Positions 47,538 to 57,756 of a stretch of 64,000 nt of DNA are shown piece after piece. The stretch is from Diplonema japonicum. Lineage: Eukaryota; Euglenozoa; Diplonemea; Diplonemida; Diplonemidae. Positions within the stretch are counted from its first letter, which is position 1, and each line of letters starts with the position of its first letter. The notes below the pieces were generated by a model. The model saw nothing but the letters and a program-made list of their open reading frames with translations, was not told the origin of the DNA and searched no databases. The position numbers were made by a program, and so were the translations under genes. The DNA lies in contig OZ025675.1 of NCBI GenBank assembly GCA_964019335.1, positions 62,001 to 126,000 of the forward strand, in the 5' to 3' direction.

Positions 47538-49037
47538 CTACGAACGCAGTGCATCGGCGTATGACATGCTGGAATCAGCTAGACTGCAAGGCACTCCGTA
47601 CTGCAGAACCTTAGCGGCGTGATATACACGAGTAGCGCCATGACTCCTCTCGTGGTTCATCTCCTCGAGCCAGTGCTGGGCTTCACGAAGGTACGAGTAC
47701 CTTGGAAAAAATTCATGAGAGCCTAGATTACGAGCGTACTCTTGCAAAAAAAATGTCGCACATTCGTGATGAAGTGTTTGCTCTCGTGCCTTCTTGACAG
47801 GGCGAACCCGGGGCCTCCTGCGGTGCTCAGTCCACTTGAACGACTGGAGCAGCTCTTCCTCGATACTCTCGTGCCTTGCATCCCGCTCTGCAAGCATAAG
47901 CTTCCTCCGCGTGTTCTCCCAGAAGTCAACAGTCATGCAAAAGTACTGTTGCAAAAAGAATGTCCCACTTTCATGATGAAGTGTTTGCTCTCGTGCCTTC
48001 TTGACAGGGCGAACCCGGGGCCTCCTGCGGTGCTCAGTCCGCTTGAACGACTGGAGCAGCTCTTCCTCGATACTCTCGTGCCTTGCATCCGACTGGAGCA
48101 GCACACTCTCGTGCCATGCATCCCGCTCTGCAAGCATAAGCTCCCTCCGCGTGTTCTCCCAGAAGTCAACAGTCATGCAAGGGCCGCACCCTTCCCTCAG
48201 TAGATATTCCGCAATCGCCTCCTTCTTATGGTACACGGACAGGGACAAAGCCTGTGACGCCGCCCTCGAATCCCCCAAAGCCCTGTTCTCGCAGAGCAGC
48301 TTCACGACATCGAAGCGGTCTGCCATGACGGCCGAAGACAGCGGCGTTCGGGTTCTCCTTTCGTCGGGCGTTTGCATCTTCGCACCATACTCCAGAAGGG
48401 CCTTGATGGCAGGTAGTGTGTCGCCTTTCTTCACCCCGCACAGAAATGTCAGAGGTGTTGTGTCGTGAGCGTCTTTCCAGTTCGGGTCGGCCCCACTGTC
48501 CAGCAGCAGCAGCATCATGGGGTAGTCGCATGTCTTGACTGCCATCTTAAGTGCCGTGCTTGGGTGAGGTGATCCACATTTGTTCCTTCCAATATAAACC
48601 TCGTCTACATCCACCTTCACAACATGCAGCAAGTGGTGTGCAATCTCAAGGTGGCCCTTTTGAACTGCCTTGTGCAAGAGGGTCTTCTGCTTGGAGTGCT
48701 TCCTACCGATGTCGATCTCTGCATCGAGCATCCGTCTGAACTTGTTGACGTCGCCTGTCTCGATGGCCTGCACCGCAGCGTCACGGCTCACACGCCAGTT
48801 GACCGCGCGGCATCCGCGGAGCAACCTCTCCCTGTCGTTTATCTTCGCCTCTACCTCCTCCCCGCACACCATCCCCAGACTGCTTAATCCCTGCTCCGGC
48901 TTCAGCAGCTCCCCCTCGTACCACAGTTCCACATACTCGCGGATCTTCCCCATCGCCCTCAGGTCCTCCGCTGTTGTGTCGTGCTCGATCTCAAAGTGCC
49001 TCGTCCTGCCTCTCTCGCTTCTTACAAAGATGTCCAT
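47538..49037 (-). CDS. Ubiquitin-like / ankyrin-repeat protein with internal duplication, 499 aa
   Basis: Residues 1-68 look like a ubiquitin-like fold ('MDIFVRSERGRTRHFEIEHD', 'LWYEGELLKPEQGLSSLGM'). Residues about 75-290 hold ankyrin repeats with typical 'TLLHKAVQKGHLEIAHHLL', 'LLLDSGADPNWKDAHDTTPL' and 'RTPLSSAVMADRFDVVKLL'. The C-terminal part repeats a unit beginning 'CMTVDFWENTRR' twice, at about 287-366 and 367-432. The first copy has an extra 11 residues ('VLLQSDARHES') that duplicate their own neighbour. The final 65 residues, with 'PRYSYLREAQHWLEEMNHER', are unrelated to known motifs. A role in protein-protein contacts is likely; partners are unknown. It lies upstream of the transporter on the same strand, probably only as a neighbour. 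Confidence 0.85.
   Translation of the reverse strand: MDIFVRSERGRTRHFEIEHDTTAEDLRAMGKIREYVELWYEGELLKPEQGLSSLGMVCGEEVEAKINDRERLLRGCRAVNWRVSRDAAVQAIETGDVNKFRRMLDAEIDIGRKHSKQKTLLHKAVQKGHLEIAHHLLHVVKVDVDEVYIGRNKCGSPHPSTALKMAVKTCDYPMMLLLLDSGADPNWKDAHDTTPLTFLCGVKKGDTLPAIKALLEYGAKMQTPDERRTRTPLSSAVMADRFDVVKLLCENRALGDSRAASQALSLSVYHKKEAIAEYLLREGCGPCMTVDFWENTRRELMLAERDAWHESVLLQSDARHESIEEELLQSFKRTEHRRRPRVRPVKKAREQTLHHESGTFFLQQYFCMTVDFWENTRRKLMLAERDARHESIEEELLQSFKWTEHRRRPRVRPVKKAREQTLHHECATFFLQEYARNLGSHEFFPRYSYLREAQHWLEEMNHERSHGATRVYHAAKVLQYGVPCSLADSSMSYADALRS
47742..48180 (-). repeat. In-frame tandem duplication inside the ankyrin gene
   Basis: Unit 47742-47940 and unit 47949-48180 are near-identical at DNA level. 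Their right borders are 240 bases apart, which keeps the frame. The second carries a 33-base insertion. High identity points to a recent event. Confidence 0.85.
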
Positions 49038-49140
49038 CGTTTTTCGTGTTGTGAAAAAAAGTAACTACATGAGGCAATGTGATAGCAGGCTTACGTTCTG
49101 ATAAAAAGAAACTCAAAAAAAGCACAGTACAGCAAAAAAA

Positions 49141-49355
49141 AGAGTCGATTGATTGTGATTTAGGTAAAAGAAGAAAAAATATTGTTTGTGCACAGCCGGG
49201 GTAAAAAAAAAGAGTCGGTTTGATTGTTGTTTGTGCACAGCCGGGGTTAACCTGTAGAAGGATAAGCCCAACAATGCTACCACTACTCTTTTTAGCAATA
49301 ACAATTCATTATCAATACATTGTTTTTCTTGTTCAAGCAAAAAAAAAACTCAGAA
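49141..49355. repeat. Family C repeats, truncated plus full copy in tandem (C6)
   Basis: 49141-49203 carries the 5' part up to 'gtgcacagccggggt', then an A run, then a full copy from 'gagtcggtttgattgttgtt' to 'cattgtttttcttgttcaag' with an A tail. The second could have inserted into the A tail of the first. The remaining spacer to 50045 shows no gene. Confidence 0.7.
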
Positions 49356-50045
49356 AAGAATGAACTAACAAAAAGATGTGGGGGTGGGGGAGCGCACAAG
49401 AGTGAGTCAACTAAAAATTGTTTTCTCTTTCTTTGAGCACGAAAACAAAAAAGAAACAAGAACCTAAACATAGTTATGTCTTCTCGGTACAAAGAACGAA
49501 CAAATGTACAAAAAGAAAAACGATTGTTCGGAGAAAGGTGTCGGAATGGCGACTGAGCACCTTTTTGCTTTTTCTAAGTAGTGGAAGGTTCAAGTCAAAC
49601 AACACTGTTTTACAATTATTGTATTCTTTCTTCTTCAACAAAGAAAAAAAACAGGTCATCTCGCTAACCGTTTGGTACTACACAATTAAAGGCTGCTTTT
49701 TACAAAGACACGCCAAGAGTCAATGTTACGTGGGTGGGCAGGAAGCTTTATAATTATGATCATCGTATCATTCGGGCGATTGGTGCCTTATCCCTTTGCC
49801 TCAGGGCAGGGGAGGCCCGGTAAAATCCCAGTTGAAATGAAATGGAAGGTCTCTTATCATCGAACGCAGTTCAGAGTCGTGCTCAGTACTGAAACAAATT
49901 TAAATTAAAAGACAGAAATTAAAAAGAAAATAGCTGCTGGCCCAGGATCGTGTTCTCATTTCTCGTTTCATCAGCTTCATCTTGTCGTACGTTTAGAAAT
50001 TTCTAACACGCTCTAGGTTCAATCACACGCCAATGAAGCACAGCA

Positions 50046-52178
50046 TTAGCCGGCAATGATGGAGTCGAAGGCCCGAACCCTCGCCTCATACGCATTCAGC
50101 CCCAAACCTGTCACAGCAGCCTCCGCATGAAGCTCGAACCGAACACCGTCCATCGCACACAGTTCCTCAGCCACGCTCCCATACAGGCAGAACACATCAT
50201 CCTTCACTCCCAATGAGCACAGCGACCCTGCCACATCCACACACCTACCTAAGACTGTCACGAACTTCTGCTTCTTTACCCCGACTGTCCCATGCTTCAC
50301 CTCACTGTTCGACAGCCCGATGTGAAGCTGAACCCAATGTGATAGTAATCTGTGCATGTTGACGACGAAGGAGAAGGAGTTCTCGATGTGTGTGGGGCAG
50401 GGACGGGAGGTGTTCCACCCAACAGCAACCCTGCTGCCCTGAACAGAGATGAGGACCCCATGTGACCTCTCAGTGCACATCATCACCTTCGCAAGTGTGT
50501 CGTTCACAACGAGTGAAGTCTCCGCAGCATCGCACTCATCGGGAAGCCTCATGTCCAGCAGGCCCACGCTTGCTGAGGATGACGGCATGAGTAACACCTC
50601 GTGTATGCTGTGCTGTGTAATTGAGAGGGATTCCGAGGGTCGGTGGACGACGGGCTGGACAAGGCGCCTGTCCCCCCTGCTGAGGAGGAGCTGTGACTCA
50701 ATGAAAGGTATCCTTCCAGAGAGACTGTTGGGAAGCAAGATGAAAGGGTGCAACAGGTTAGCCACGCCCCTCAGCCTCACCTCACCCATTGGTATTGCGG
50801 CATTTTCGAAGGCCACATCTTCAACCAAATCCATGACCTCCTCAGTGACAGCAACAGCACCCCCAACACAGGCCCCTTCCATCCGAGCCGCCTTGTTCAC
50901 AGTGTTCCCGAAGTAGTCGTACCTGCCTGTCAAGGTGTTCAGCTGCACATCAACCTCACCAAAGTGAACACCGATCCGAACACGAAGCCCACACCAAGGA
51001 CCGTTGTCATTCAAAGCACAGTGGTCAAGGTTGAGAAGCTCCTGTGGCCACACACTTTTCACGAGCCCCTCCTGAACAGACAGGGAAAAGGAGACAGCAT
51101 CAAGAGCTTTCTCAAAGGCCACCATGAAGGAGTCCCCAATGGTCTTCACCTCGTACCCGTTGTGCTCAGAAAGACACTCCCGCATCACATTGTTGTGAAC
51201 CTTCAGACCCTCCCTCATCCCCTCAGGGCAGGCCTCCCATGTTGCCGTTGAACCTTGGATGTCGGTGAAGACAAGGGCCGCCTTCTTTGTCTCAAGGCCA
51301 GGTGCCGGTACCTCCTTCAAGTGCTCACCAGAGTGCTGAAGCTCATCAAAAACAGCATCAGGGATGTAAGGGCGGTAGACATGGAGGTTTGACAAGATGC
51401 TGCTGAAGGCATTGTGGAGGGGAGGGGGAAGGGGGGAAGTATCAAGGGCCTCACGTGCCTTTTTGAGGTCGAATCGAGAGAGGGTCTCGGCGATGTTCTC
51501 AGCAGCAAGGATAACATTCTCCATCTTTTCATGCTCCTCGTAAAGACGGCTGGCGAAACTCCGCGTGAAGTAGAAGTCAAGCAGGAAGATCATGCCCATG
51601 ATAAAGAAGTTCCCAGCCGCACCAGGGACGTTCTGTTTGCAAGGGAGGCTGGTGCAGTTGCAAACTGACTCGAAACGCTGCTCGTGGCCGGAGTTGAAAC
51701 TCTCATCGCCGATATCAAGCAGCCCGAAGCGCGTGGCTTGCTCAGTACTGGTGAGGAGGAGCCAGAAGATCAATGCTGTGATGACGATGATTGAGGAACG
51801 CGACCGTATCTTGCACACCAGCATGATGTCGACGACCAATATAGCTAGTGCCCACCGCCTTACGACCATCGTTCCCAAGGAAGCAAGATCGCTCAATATA
51901 ATAGCGACAACGTCACCGTAGCCCACCAGCTCTATGAAGGTGTCTGAAGGCTTCCTGTTCACAAATAACCACAACAGTGCACATGCATTGACCGACACAC
52001 ACATACATGAGCTTAAAGAGATAACCAAGAAGTTTGACGGGTTCGATAAAAGCCCAACACACCCGAGAAGAAACGACATTGAGAAAAACCACACCAGCAC
52101 CTCCTTTCGCTTCGCCATGTTCCGATCATCATCTGGGAGAGACAGGTAGCTGATAAAATACTTGTGCAGCAACCGCAT
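50046..52178 (-). CDS. AC11: membrane adenylate cyclase, AC11/AC12 subtype, 710 aa
   Basis: The start at 52176-52178 ('MRLLHKYFISYLSLPDDD') aligns with AC12. The frame is open 16 codons further upstream through the conserved block 'MLNIFVN', which is probably leader. The membrane part is a separate subtype, shared only with AC12 and AC13: 'RKEVLVWFFSMSFLLGCVGL', 'MLVCKIRSRSSIIVITALIF' and loop 'VCNCTSLPCKQN'. From the linker on it is standard, with complete C1 residues. The C1-C2 linker 'HRPSESLSITQHSIHE' matches AC5, and C2 'HGTVGVKKQK' matches AC7. A different membrane module thus sits on a patchwork 3' part. Confidence 0.92.
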   Translation of the reverse strand: MRLLHKYFISYLSLPDDDRNMAKRKEVLVWFFSMSFLLGCVGLLSNPSNFLVISLSSCMCVSVNACALLWLFVNRKPSDTFIELVGYGDVVAIILSDLASLGTMVVRRWALAILVVDIMLVCKIRSRSSIIVITALIFWLLLTSTEQATRFGLLDIGDESFNSGHEQRFESVCNCTSLPCKQNVPGAAGNFFIMGMIFLLDFYFTRSFASRLYEEHEKMENVILAAENIAETLSRFDLKKAREALDTSPLPPPLHNAFSSILSNLHVYRPYIPDAVFDELQHSGEHLKEVPAPGLETKKAALVFTDIQGSTATWEACPEGMREGLKVHNNVMRECLSEHNGYEVKTIGDSFMVAFEKALDAVSFSLSVQEGLVKSVWPQELLNLDHCALNDNGPWCGLRVRIGVHFGEVDVQLNTLTGRYDYFGNTVNKAARMEGACVGGAVAVTEEVMDLVEDVAFENAAIPMGEVRLRGVANLLHPFILLPNSLSGRIPFIESQLLLSRGDRRLVQPVVHRPSESLSITQHSIHEVLLMPSSSASVGLLDMRLPDECDAAETSLVVNDTLAKVMMCTERSHGVLISVQGSRVAVGWNTSRPCPTHIENSFSFVVNMHRLLSHWVQLHIGLSNSEVKHGTVGVKKQKFVTVLGRCVDVAGSLCSLGVKDDVFCLYGSVAEELCAMDGVRFELHAEAAVTGLGLNAYEARVRAFDSIIAG

Positions 52179-52204
52179 CTTTCCCAAAAGGAACCTGATC
52201 TTCT

Positions 52205-52600
52205 TGTTAACAAAGATATTGAGCACGGTAAAGGAGGGGGGGGGTTGAAAAAATCCAGTATCTTTTGTTTACGACATCGAAAATATACCGGAAGTGAAAA
52301 GGGGAAGAGGGAGAAGAAGAAGACGAATTGCGTTGATACGTTCTTCAGTGGGGGGAAACGCTGTTGAGGTTGGAAATATGTTCTCAAAGAAGCAATCATT
52401 TCTTCCTGTAACAAAGTCACCTGTAACAACAAGATTTGAGACCTCACAAGGTTGCTGCTGTTGAAGTGAGCTGGGATGAAAACGACAAATAGACGTCCCT
52501 CTGTGAAAACCCGGTTCTTTCATTGTTCGGCAATCTAAGAAGAACGCGGGATATCTTCTTTCTTTCTTGGAAGTTGACACAGAATACGCATAGATATTGA
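52205..52600. repeat. Duplicated 5' flank of the AC11 subtype, copy 1
   Basis: Blocks 'cagtatcttttgtttacgac', 'gttgaggttggaaatatg', 'aagtgagctgggatgaaaac', 'gaacgcgggatatcttcttt' and 'cacagaatacgcat' recur in the same order at 57757-58212. This is the upstream region of AC11 and, displaced by an insertion, of AC13. Conservation may mean shared regulatory sequence or simply recent duplication. Confidence 0.7.
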
Positions 52601-53223
52601 AAACAAAGAAATAATAGACCATTCATCTTCCATCTAGTAGGTGAACCAATTGCTAAGGATGACAAAGGCGTTCGTTGGGGCACGACGGACGCAAGTCTTC
52701 CTTGTTGAACAGCAGCAGTGTTTTTTGAGCTGAACGCGTCACATCATTGCCCGCCAAAGCCTCGCACTCTTCGATGCTGCCGCACTGCTGTCGTACACGG
52801 CAGAGCGAAGGATCGAGATACTCCCAAGACGTGGAGCGGCATTTTTTCTTCTTTTCTTCTTTTTTTCTTTTTCCTTGTGCTGTTGAGAAGGATGAAGGAA
52901 GGCATGCCAGCCAAAACATGCAATAACATATTCACCTCTTGAAAAAGAAGTATTATTATATAAATTATATTTATATAGTAGCTTGCCGCTGCCTCATTTT
53001 CGATAACACTAAAAAAGCACAGGTGTCTGGTCCTCTTAACAAATCTGGAAAAAAAGACATTCTCCGCTCAGCTCCCCTCCCCTTCCCCCTCCCGAAGGAA
53101 CACCTGAGGTTGGGGTACAGAGGCAGAGAAGTTGTCAGCTGATGAAACTAGATGAACAGCTGTTCAGCAGATGAAGACCAAGTCAGGGGCAAGCAAAGGG
53201 ATATGAAGGCGGGGTAATCTCAT
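52601..53223. other. Intergenic stretch, partly duplicated at 55735-55910
   Basis: 52905-52990 ('cagccaaaac', 'attcacctcttgaaaaagaa', 'gtattatta') matches 55733-55800, so the spacers on both sides of AC12 are copies. No gene is seen. Confidence 0.5.
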
Positions 53224-53285
53224 AGCATTCTGTTTGTGCGCACGGTATAAATGCTGCTGGGGTAAATACTGCAAGCTATCACCTT
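53224..53285. repeat. Family D repeat, copy D2
   Basis: It matches D1 at 41597-41662 over 'tgtttgtgcgcacggtataa', 'tgctgctggggtaaatactg' and 'caagctatcac', and lies downstream of AC12. Confidence 0.55.
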
Positions 53286-53452
53286 GTTACAAGAACCTGA
53301 GCAGTATTTGTAAAGATAAAAAGTCCGATGTAGCATGCAAGGCATCACCTTCAGCTTCGCAAGAGCCGCACAGCAGCACGGCGCGGCAGTACTACGAGCA
53401 CCGAGCACTAGGTATCTCTCAAACTCTTCTAAAAAAAAAACAAGAGCATTTT

Positions 53453-55597
53453 TTAGAACGCACATATGTTATTGTTAACACATGTAGAACTTAAGGCATC
53501 GGCCTTCACCTCATACACATTCAGCCCCAAACCTGTCACAGCAGCCTCCGCATGAAGCTCAAACTGCATCTCTGTTTTGCATAATTCCTCCGCCACGCTC
53601 CCATACAGGCAGAACACATCATCCTTCACTCCCAATGAGCACAGCGACCCTGCCACATCCACACACCTACCCAAGGTTGTCACGAACTTCTGCATTCTTG
53701 CTCCGACTGTCCCATGCTTCACCTCACTGTTCGACAGCCCGATGTGAATACAGCACAGAGACTGGCTGAAGAGAGCTCGGAAGAGAGTGACGACGAAGGA
53801 GAGGGAGTTCTCGATGTGTGTGGGGCAGGGACGGGAGGTGTTCCACCCAACAGCAACCCTGCTGCCCTGAACAGAGATGAGGACCCCATGTGACCTCTCA
53901 GTGCACATCATCACCTTCGCAAGTGTTTCGTTAATTAGTTGTGAGGTCTCCGCAGCATTGCACTCATCGGGAAGCCTCATGTCCAGCAAACCCACACTTG
54001 CTACTGTCTTCGACAGAAGTACTACCTCTTGTGTGCTATGTCTTGACGAAGTGGTAGAGCTCCTTCTCACCAGTTTGACAAGGCGCCTGTCCCCCCGGCC
54101 GAGGAGGAGTTGTGACTCGATGAAAGGTACCCTGCCAGAAAGACTGTTGGGAAGCAAGATGAAGGGATGCAAAGGGCCAGACACACCCTTCAGTCTCACC
54201 TCACCCATTGGTATCACAATAGCTTCATTGTTTTGTGCCCCAATCTTCTCCATGACCTCCTCAGTGACAGCAACAGCACCCCCAACACAGGCCCCTTCCA
54301 TCCGAGCCGCCTTGTTCACAGTGTTCCCGAAGTAGTCGTACCTGCCTGTCAAGGTGTTCAGCTGCACATCAACCTCACCAAAGTGAACACCAATCCGAAC
54401 ACGAAGCCCACACCAAGGACCGTCGTCATTCAAAGCACAGTGGTCAAGGAGGAGAAGCTCCTGTGGCCACACACTTTTCACGAGCCCCTCCTGAACAGAC
54501 AGAGAAAAGGAGACAGCATCAAGAGCTTTCTCAAAGGCCACCATGAAGGAGTCCCCAATGGTCTTCACCTCGTACCCGTTGTGCTCAGAAAGACACTCCC
54601 GCATCACATTGTTGTGAACCTTCAGACCCTCCCTCATCCCCTCAGGGCAGGCCTCCCATGTTGCCGTTGAACCTTGGATGTCGGTGAAGACAAGGGCCGC
54701 CTTCTTTGTCTCAAGGCCAGGTGCCGGTACCTCCTTCAAGTGCTCACCAGAGTGCTGAAGCTCATCAAAAACAGCATCAGGGATGTAAGGGCGGTAGACA
54801 TGGAGGTTTGACAAGATGCTGCTGAAGGCATTGTGGAGGGGAGGGGGAAGGGGGGAAGTATCAAGGGCCTCACGTGCCTTTTTGAGGTCGAATCGAGAGA
54901 GGGTCTCGGCGATGTTCTCAGCAGCAAGGATAACATTCTCCATCTTTTCATGCTCCTCGTAAAGACGGCTGGCGAAACTCCGCGTGAAGTAGAAGTCAAG
55001 CAGGAAGATCATGCCCATGATAAAGAAGTTCCCAACCGCAGGAGCGACGCTCTGTCTGCAAGGGAGGCTGGTGCAGTTGCAAGTTGACTCGAAACGCTGC
55101 TCGTGGCCGGAGTTGAAACTCTCATCGCCGATATCAAGCAGCCCGAAGCGCGTGGCTTGCTCAGTACTGGTGAGGAGGAGCCAGAAGATCAATGCTGTGA
55201 TGACGATGATTGAGGAACGCGACCGTATCTTGCACACCAGCATGATGTCGACGACCAATATAGCTAGTGCCCACCGCCTTACGACCATCGTTCCCAAGGA
55301 AGCAAGATCGCTCAATATAATAGCGACAACGTCACCGTAGCCCACCAGCTCTATGAAGGTGTCTGAAGGCTTCCTGTTCACAAATAACCACAACAGTGCA
55401 CATGCATTGACCGACAAACACACATATGAGCTTAAAGAAATAACTAAGACGTTTGCAGAGTTCGAGAAAAGCCCAACACACCCGAGAAGAAACGACATTG
55501 AGAAAAACCACACCAACACCTCCTTTCGCTTCGCCATTTCCTGGTCATCATCTGGGAGAGACAGGTAGCTGATAAGACACTTGTGCAGCGACCGCAT
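53453..55597 (-). CDS. AC12: membrane adenylate cyclase, AC11/AC12 subtype, 714 aa
   Basis: It is nearly identical to AC11 through the membrane part and C1, with loop 'TCNCTSLPCRQS' the main difference. From the C1 end on it diverges: linker 'RRSSTTSSRHSTQEVVLL', then 'ETSQLINETLAKV' as in AC10, and C2 'HGTVGARMQKFVTTLG'. The C-terminus has lost the usual 'AMDGVRFELHA' and reads 'CKTEMQFELHAEAAVTGLGL'. C1 is complete, so activity is expected. It shares its whole 3' part and 3' flank with the AC13 pseudogene. Confidence 0.92.
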   Translation of the reverse strand: MRSLHKCLISYLSLPDDDQEMAKRKEVLVWFFSMSFLLGCVGLFSNSANVLVISLSSYVCLSVNACALLWLFVNRKPSDTFIELVGYGDVVAIILSDLASLGTMVVRRWALAILVVDIMLVCKIRSRSSIIVITALIFWLLLTSTEQATRFGLLDIGDESFNSGHEQRFESTCNCTSLPCRQSVAPAVGNFFIMGMIFLLDFYFTRSFASRLYEEHEKMENVILAAENIAETLSRFDLKKAREALDTSPLPPPLHNAFSSILSNLHVYRPYIPDAVFDELQHSGEHLKEVPAPGLETKKAALVFTDIQGSTATWEACPEGMREGLKVHNNVMRECLSEHNGYEVKTIGDSFMVAFEKALDAVSFSLSVQEGLVKSVWPQELLLLDHCALNDDGPWCGLRVRIGVHFGEVDVQLNTLTGRYDYFGNTVNKAARMEGACVGGAVAVTEEVMEKIGAQNNEAIVIPMGEVRLKGVSGPLHPFILLPNSLSGRVPFIESQLLLGRGDRRLVKLVRRSSTTSSRHSTQEVVLLSKTVASVGLLDMRLPDECNAAETSQLINETLAKVMMCTERSHGVLISVQGSRVAVGWNTSRPCPTHIENSLSFVVTLFRALFSQSLCCIHIGLSNSEVKHGTVGARMQKFVTTLGRCVDVAGSLCSLGVKDDVFCLYGSVAEELCKTEMQFELHAEAAVTGLGLNVYEVKADALSSTCVNNNICAF

Positions 55598-56080
55598 CTT
55601 CTCCCCAAAAGGGACCGATCTCCTTGTTGTTCCCTGTTAACAAAGATATTGAGCACGGGAAAGGGAGGGGTTAGTAATGAAAGAGGAATTGGTCGTTGTC
55701 TGAAAGAACGCAACGCATAACAAAGGCACGTCAGCCAAAAAAAGCAAATAACGTATTCACTTCTTGAAAAAGAAGTATTATAGCAGCAGCGTGCCCGTGA
55801 TAATGATAAGTCAGTGAAGAAGACTGATAGTCTAGAAACACTCTAGAACCTGAGCAGTACTTGTTAAATACAAAGAAATGCGATGTAACATGCAAACCTG
55901 CGCGAGAACCGCAGGCCCCTAGAAGAAGGGGAGAGGGTATGGTCAGTACTGGTAGCTCTGTCCTCCAGGTGCTGACCTCTTCAGGCACCCTTCAACGGAT
56001 CCTACTAGCGTCCTAGTAGGTATGGTATCCGTATTTGTATTGTGGACAAGGCCAAGCCCTTAGCGGCTACTGCAGGGAAA

Positions 56081-56190
56081 AGAGGAACTGGTCGTTGTTT
56101 GTCCGTCGGGTAAAACCTGGAGAAGCTTGAAACGTTTGCCAACGTTCCCCTTTTGTTTCTACAAGTCAAAGACTCGTTCTTGCAAAAACA
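56081..56190. repeat. Family G repeat, copy G2
   Basis: 'gaggaactggtcgttgtttg', 'gggtaaaacctggagaagct', 'acgtttgccaacgttcccct' and 'acaagtcaaagactcgttct' match G1 at 6579-6692. The copy is inserted in the duplicated spacer just downstream of AC13. Confidence 0.65.
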
Positions 56191-56218
56191 AAGAAGCCAA
56201 AGAAACCAATAGCATTTT

Positions 56219-57138
56219 TTAGAACGCACATATGTTATTGTTAACACACGTAGAACTCAAGGCATCGGCCTTCACCTCATACACATTCAGCCCCAGACCT
56301 GTCACAGCAGCCTCCGCATGAAGCTCGAACTGCATCTCTGTTTTGCATAATTCCTCCGCCACGCTCCCATACAGGCAGAACACATCATCCTTCACTCCCA
56401 ATGAGCACAGCGACCCTGCCACATCCACACACCTACCCAAGGTTGTCACGAACTTCTGCATTCTTGCTCCGACTGTCCCATGCTTCACCTCACTGTTCGA
56501 CAGCCCGATGTGAATACAGCACAGAGACTGGCTGAAGAGAGCTCGGAAGAGAGTGACGACGAAGGAGAGGGAGTTCTCGATGTGTGTGGGGCAGGGACGG
56601 GAGGTGTTCCACCCAACAGCAACCCTGCTGCCCTGAACAGAGATGAGGACCCCATGTGACCTCTCAGTGCACATCATCACCTTCGCAAGTGTTTCGTTAA
56701 TTAGTTGTGAGGTCTCCGCAGCATTGCACTCATCGGGAAGCCTCATGTCCAGCAAACCCACACTTGCTACTGTCTTCGACAGAAGTACTACCTCTTGTGT
56801 GCTATGTCTTGACGAAGTGGTAGAGCTCCTTCTCACCAGTTTGACAAGGCGCCTGTCCCCCCGGCCGAGGAGGAGTTGTGACTCGATGAAAGGTGCCCTG
56901 CCAGAAAGAGTGTTGGGAAGCAAGATGAAGGGATGCAAAGGGCCAGACACACCCTTCAGTCTCACCTCACCCATAAAGAGATAACCAAGACGTTTGCAGA
57001 GTTCGTAAACAGCGCAACACACCCGAGAAGAAACGACATCGAGAAAAACCACACCAGCACCTCCTTGCGTTTCGCCATTTCTTGGTCATCATCTAGGAGA
57101 GACAGGTAGCTGATAAGACACTTGTGCAGCGACCGCAT
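56219..57138 (-). pseudogene. AC13: adenylate cyclase pseudogene, internal deletion of ~1.2 kb
   Basis: The 5' part from ATG 57136-57138 ('MRSLHKCLISYLSLLDDD') reads the first membrane helices of the AC12 type, then jumps at 56974/56975 into the end of C1 ('MGEVRLKGVSGPLHPFIL'). Relative to AC12 the missing part is about 54209-55433, 1225 bp, which is not a multiple of three. The frame runs into a stop ('LVISLWVR') and the 3' part is out of frame. Helices three to six, the linker and all catalytic residues are gone. The 3' part, including C2 and flank, is almost identical to AC12, so the gene died recently after a tandem duplication. Confidence 0.93.
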
Positions 57139-57570
57139 CTTCTCCCCAAAAGAAGAAATAAACCAATCCCTGTTAACAAAGATATTGAGCACGAGAAAGG
57201 GAGGGGGGGGGTTTTAATAATGAAAGAGGAATTGGCCGTTGTTTTTTGAAAAGAACGTAACGCATAACGATGCCAAACCAGTTCTTTTTTTTCTTTCTGA
57301 TGAACATAACGTGCTTCTTTCTTCTTTCTGTTCTTATTCTTCTTTTCGCTTGTAAAGTAAGAGATAACTCTGTTTTGAAAATCAAATAATCTTATCTAAC
57401 CTGCTCACAAGAATCCTGAGATGAGACGCGACATGCGCCACCGCTCTATCAGTGCTTGTCAAGTTGTCAAGTACAAAAAAAAGAGGCTATCGATGCCTGA
57501 GGGGAGTACTGATAAAAAAAACCTCCCTCCATCAACACAACAATTGGTCAGTTTGTACTACGTAAGAAAA

Positions 57571-57668
57571 AGGTGTCTTTGAAGGGAACCTGCAGTATGT
57601 GACAGGATCGCCTAACGACAATCAACTCATCTAGTGTTTGATCCCTTCTGTCGTGGTAGTGCCTTAAA
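57571..57668 (-). repeat. Retroelement 3'-end fragment
   Basis: 'ctgcagtatgtgacaggatc', 'gatcccttctgtcgtggt' and the preceding 'gtgtctttgaaggga' match the terminal 100 bases of the retroelement at 6736-6830. It is a very short 5'-truncated insertion or remnant and it separates AC13 from its original 5' flank. Confidence 0.6.
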
Positions 57669-57756
57669 AAAGGGGGGGGGGAAGAAATGGAAAATAGCAC
57701 AGGGGACCGAAGCTTTTGTTGGTCCTTTCATCTGTCATTCTCCACATCTTTTTAGT

